NCBI GenBank assembly: GCA_937959395.1
Contig: CALGLR010000057.1
Coordinates: 16,474-80,473 of the forward strand
From: an uncultured Flavobacteriaceae bacterium
Lineage (GTDB): Bacteria; Bacteroidota; Bacteroidia; Flavobacteriales; Flavobacteriaceae
DNA length: 64,000 nucleotides
Reading direction: 5' to 3'
Shown here: positions 60,675 to 64,000 of the stretch, one piece after another
How positions within the stretch are numbered: position 1 is the first letter of the stretch
How the letters are laid out: every line of letters starts with the position of its first letter
Program-made: the position numbers and the translations under genes
The notes under the pieces: model-generated
The model's database searches: none
The model's input: only the letters and a program-made list of their open reading frames with translations
Told to the model about the DNA's origin: nothing

Positions 60675-63332
60675 TTAATTAATAATTAACCTTTGAGCGA
60701 TAGCATATTGTTTATTATTTTTAAGTTTTATAATATACATTCCTGCTGAAATAGATGAGGTATCTAGCTTTAATGTACTATCGTTATAAAAAGCATGTTT
60801 AGTCGAATATATTCTCTGACCTTTAAGGTTATAAATATCTATTTGTATTTCTGATTCCAATGTTGTTCCTAACTTTATCATGACATAGTCATTTGCAGGG
60901 TTAGGGTAAATGTTTAGTTTGTCAGTAATCTTATTTTCATCAGTACTTAGAATATCTTCTATATTAAAATCTAAAATACCAGATCCCCAACTTGCAAAAC
61001 GAATGGTATTAGTTGCTTCAATATATTCTATATCCATGGTATTAAAAAAGCCAATCCCTTCTGCGATAGAAAACCATTTTTCTTGAGAGACATCAAATAC
61101 ATAGGGACCAATATCTGTTCCAGCAAATATAAATTTACCATCTGGAGTCGCAACCATTCCTCCAGTTTGAGCATCATTTCCTGCAGGAAAATCACCAGTT
61201 ACGTTAACCCAAGTATTGCCACCATCTTTTGATAGAATAGAACCTACGTTATTGTTACTTGGACCACTAAATAATACCCAATTATCATTTCCTGGGAGTA
61301 CAATACCACTTCCTATATCTCCTTTTGTCCATCCTCCAGGAGTTTTGCTAAAAGGCGTGTTTATGCCAGTTCCAAAACTATCTCCTCTATTGTTAGAAAT
61401 AAATACTTTACTATCTTGTAGCATATAGAGTTTATTAGGGTTTGCTATGCCTTGTGTAAGTGCAGCTACTTGATTGTCTCCCTTATCTATAGTGAGCCCT
61501 TGTAAGCTAGATCCATTCCATTTCGCTCTGTGCAATTTTTTGGTAAGCATCCATATATTTTCATCAGGGCGATCATTATCTATATAAGTTTGTGCCCAAC
61601 CCATTTCAGAATCAGAACTAAAATTAACAGTTTGACTAGAATTAAATCTTGAATTAATAGTTCCAATAGATTGGAATGCACCACTATTTGAATACACTTT
61701 AACTGGAGACCATACTTTTTCGCCTTGTCTATTCCATTTCCATGCATTTATGCCATCATAACTGTCTATAGGAGGACCATCTCCACCAATAGATTGATAA
61801 AAATCCAGAACATTTCCAGAGGTATTTGGGATAATACTTTGAGAACCTTGATCTTGTGTAGCGTAATTTATATGATTGGTATTATTAATTCCTGTAAACG
61901 CATTTTTTCGATACACTAAAGGTGTAATTGTATTAAGAACGTTAAGGTTTATAAAATGCGCATTTTGATATCCTGAATTATTATATCCAGCACCTGGACT
62001 AGGAAATTCAGACCATTCTTTATATGAAATGAAAATACCTCCATCTGAACAACGAGCAGAAAATAAATCGCCGCTACTATTATAGAAAAAATGAGAGGCT
62101 TGAAAGTCTGGATGATAATTAAATCGTATGCGATTATAGTACTGTTGAGGTGATAGGTTATTTCCGTTTTGATAACGACCCCAACCTGCTTCGTCTGATA
62201 ATGTAGAGGATAAACCATTATTAGATATAATGGGATGTGCATAACCGGCTATTGATGTCATTGGATTTTCTGGATGCGCGGCATAAAACATACCAGGAGA
62301 CATTTTTCCAGTTCTATCTCCATACCAGTTTCCTTTAGGGAATTTTTGAGTCCATGAAACTCCTTCATCTGTAGATACCCAATAATTTTTATTTTCTGTA
62401 GCATATAACATGCGTTTATCCCCACCTATACTTAGCTCAACGCTACCATGATTATTTACATATGATCCTCTTTGAGAAAAACCAGTTTGTGTATTATTAA
62501 GTTTGTAAAAAGAACCACTTCGTGTTAGATATACTTCATCTGCATTATCTTGAACACTATATCTTGGAGTGTATAAAAATGAACTTCTAGAGGATCCAAA
62601 ATTTTGAAGTAATGAAAAACTAACTCCTTTATCTGTTGAAACGTATACAGAAGTATTATTGGTTACATATATTATATGATTATTTTGTCTATTTATTACA
62701 GAACTTGTATTTGTATTAGGAAGCCCCTGAGATTGTGTCCAGGTTACTCCATCGTCATCAGAAAAATATAAAGGCCCATTTTCTATGTGCGCAACGAGTC
62801 TAACGCCTCCATTTACTTCAAAAGCAAATAAATTTTGATATCTATTGGGCCAATTGGCTGTTAATAATTCAAAATCATCACCACCAACACCTGTTGTTTT
62901 ATTATATACAGTGCCTTTGTATATATAAGATTTTGAGTTGTACTCACCAGCATAATGATTAAGAGTTACACCATATATAATATCGGTACCATCTAACATT
63001 TCTGCAAATTTAAAAGCACCAGGCATATTTTTAGGGCCTCTATTTATCCATGTGCCACCCAAAGCACCATTCGCATAAATATTGGTTTGCCTATTCCTAT
63101 TTTTAGTATTAAACGTTTTTGAAGTTTCTACTAATTTTAATAATACCTGTTGATGGTTTGCTGCTTGCTCTGGAGTCCAGATTGCATGTTTATCTGGATT
63201 ATTATTTCGTTCCTCTTCATGTTGTAAAACAGGACGATTATTTTTTTCGTTTTTTGTAGAATGTTCTTTACAGGACGATTGCGTACTAATAAGTACTAAT
63301 AAAAGTATTACGAAAAAATAGTTTTTTCTCAT
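60675..63332 (-). CDS. Large BNR/sortilin-like lipoprotein with T9SS tail
   Basis: The 885-residue protein starts with a lipoprotein-like signal (LISTQSSCKEHS, Cys at about 21). A long array of BNR/sortilin beta-propeller repeats follows, for example FSDDDGVTWTQSQG, VSTDKGVSFSL and LSKDGGNTWVNV. It ends in a T9SS domain (IYPNPANDYV to GMYIIKL). A lipobox and a T9SS tail together are unusual; the cysteine could be fortuitous, or the protein could be cell-surface attached. No catalytic residues are recognised. Its pattern is typical of flavobacterial surface proteins that bind or degrade polymers. It stands alone, with 150 bp before and 248 bp after it. Confidence 0.8.
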   Translation of the reverse strand: MRKNYFFVILLLVLISTQSSCKEHSTKNEKNNRPVLQHEEERNNNPDKHAIWTPEQAANHQQVLLKLVETSKTFNTKNRNRQTNIYANGALGGTWINRGPKNMPGAFKFAEMLDGTDIIYGVTLNHYAGEYNSKSYIYKGTVYNKTTGVGGDDFELLTANWPNRYQNLFAFEVNGGVRLVAHIENGPLYFSDDDGVTWTQSQGLPNTNTSSVINRQNNHIIYVTNNTSVYVSTDKGVSFSLLQNFGSSRSSFLYTPRYSVQDNADEVYLTRSGSFYKLNNTQTGFSQRGSYVNNHGSVELSIGGDKRMLYATENKNYWVSTDEGVSWTQKFPKGNWYGDRTGKMSPGMFYAAHPENPMTSIAGYAHPIISNNGLSSTLSDEAGWGRYQNGNNLSPQQYYNRIRFNYHPDFQASHFFYNSSGDLFSARCSDGGIFISYKEWSEFPSPGAGYNNSGYQNAHFINLNVLNTITPLVYRKNAFTGINNTNHINYATQDQGSQSIIPNTSGNVLDFYQSIGGDGPPIDSYDGINAWKWNRQGEKVWSPVKVYSNSGAFQSIGTINSRFNSSQTVNFSSDSEMGWAQTYIDNDRPDENIWMLTKKLHRAKWNGSSLQGLTIDKGDNQVAALTQGIANPNKLYMLQDSKVFISNNRGDSFGTGINTPFSKTPGGWTKGDIGSGIVLPGNDNWVLFSGPSNNNVGSILSKDGGNTWVNVTGDFPAGNDAQTGGMVATPDGKFIFAGTDIGPYVFDVSQEKWFSIAEGIGFFNTMDIEYIEATNTIRFASWGSGILDFNIEDILSTDENKITDKLNIYPNPANDYVMIKLGTTLESEIQIDIYNLKGQRIYSTKHAFYNDSTLKLDTSSISAGMYIIKLKNNKQYAIAQRLIIN

Positions 63333-63580
63333 TTTACAATGAATTAAAATTTATATTTTATGATTAAAAATTTTCAAAAAAATTATGACAGTTTTAGTCA
63401 ATACAAATTATTGTATTCTATTAGAGGTTTAATGAATAATATAAGTACAGTAATTCAGTAGTTTTTGTTGTAATTTTATATAAAAACTACTATTGCATAA
63501 ATATACGCATAAATCAATTTTACAGTTTTTTATTTGATGTAAGGTTAATTAATTCGTTAAAAAACAACGAACTATATTTT

Positions 63581-63799
63581 CTATTCAGAAATATTTGATT
63601 GCTGTTCGTCATCAATAATATCTTGATTTCCCATAAAATATAGAATAACACCAATTACAACAAACCCAATTTTAATACCCCAGGCAGTGATTTCTCCCCA
63701 GTTATATATCCACATGAGTAAAGAAGGAACTCTATTCATGAAACTCATAATAATAGCAATGACTCCAAAAACAGCCATGTAAGAACCGATTTTTTTCAT
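63581..63799 (-). CDS. Small two-TM membrane protein
   Basis: The 72-residue protein has two hydrophobic segments (about 6-22 and 40-58), a short polar loop with Trp residues, and an acidic tail. It starts MKKIGSYMAVFGVIAII. No domain is recognised, and similar small proteins are frequent in Flavobacteriaceae. The residue pattern and a clean ATG support it as a real gene. Its function is unknown. Confidence 0.6.
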   Translation of the reverse strand: MKKIGSYMAVFGVIAIIMSFMNRVPSLLMWIYNWGEITAWGIKIGFVVIGVILYFMGNQDIIDDEQQSNISE

Positions 63800-64000
63800 A
63801 ATAATAGTTAGTTTGATAAGTTAAGGTTCTACTAATATATGAAAAAAACAGGTTTCATTCTTAACCCGAAAAATTCATTGAAACAAAAGAAATCTGAGTG
63901 TAAAGCGTTATATTTAAGTATCTAAGATCAAATATTTCACTTTTAAAAACCACCCAGATTTGAATACTAAAAATACATTATTTTATCGAGGAAATCAATG
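63800..64000. other. Terminal 200 bp without a recognised gene
   Basis: A 28-codon ORF begins at about 63840, but its sequence has no supporting feature. The region is AT-rich and likely intergenic; the next gene would start beyond the window. Confidence 0.4.

Noticed and set aside
63840..63926. 28-codon ORF near the end of the window
   Set aside because: It is short, with no supporting composition or context.
1..64000. tRNA, rRNA, riboswitch or transposase genes
   Set aside because: I looked for characteristic cloverleaf ends, rRNA blocks and transposase motifs on both strands and saw none. A covariance search would be needed to exclude small RNAs.

Overview
The window is AT-rich chromosomal DNA from a member of the Flavobacteriaceae (Bacteroidetes), probably a marine or algae-associated polysaccharide degrader. 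The evidence is seven or more secreted proteins with Por/type IX secretion C-terminal domains (NPxxD/E-like start, G-x-Y-x-x-K/R-like end), a TonB receptor with an N-terminal carboxypeptidase-regulatory domain, LytTR and 2TM-type signalling proteins, TAnnTTTG-type promoter elements, almost no Shine-Dalgarno sequences, and several lipoproteins. I saw no rRNA, tRNA, CRISPR array, integrase or transposase.

Layout. 0.1-9.8 kb: a minus-strand SpoIIM / membrane protein / DUF4129 / DUF4350 / MoxR / DUF58 operon with a divergent RDD gene. A small zinc-ribbon-like membrane protein, bracketed by two 96-bp direct repeats, sits between moxR and DUF58. 9.1-14.2 kb: a cyclophilin lipoprotein and two paralogous secreted GH13 alpha-amylases that share an upstream operator-like motif. 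14.4-18.7 kb: Nudix hydrolase, acyltransferase, serine hydrolase (signal peptide frameshifted), and an ECF sigma factor with a membrane partner. 18.8-23.0 kb: a TonB receptor between inverted repeats, a membrane protein and a DUF2141 protein. 23.4-29.4 kb: an accessory segment with a type VI secretion TssD (Hcp-like) protein carrying an extra C-terminal domain, a putative cargo effector, two candidate immunity proteins, and unknown genes including a nuclease-like protein. 29.5-34.4 kb: a LytS-type histidine kinase / 2TM / LytTR regulator locus split by a secreted GH5 cellulase. 34.4-40.7 kb: two tandem TPR histidine kinases, a LETM1-like protein and a YceI lipoprotein. 40.8-48.9 kb: an S9 peptidase with an in-frame stop, a sortilin-type beta-propeller protein, and a VWA/AAA pair. 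49.0-57.3 kb: a polysaccharide-lyase cluster with a decayed GH8 gene at one end and a decayed beta-helix gene at the other. 57.3-63.8 kb: hydrolase/OsmC fusion, YdeI-like protein, M28 peptidase, a large T9SS beta-propeller protein and a small membrane protein.

The most informative new observation is regulatory. Three promoters (before the TonB receptor, the DUF2141 gene and the histidine-kinase operon) carry two 9-bp LytTR-type half sites with a 12-bp spacer, followed by exactly 33 bp and a TTTG-type -7 element. This ties the three units into one probable regulon, for which the LytTR regulator encoded at 33.7 kb is the obvious candidate controller. The second is the orphan TssD module, in which the extra domain of the tube protein resembles the N-terminal domain of the adjacent putative effector. 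Several genes are visibly decaying (GH8, S9 peptidase, beta-helix remnant), and the window is rich in structured intergenic repeats.
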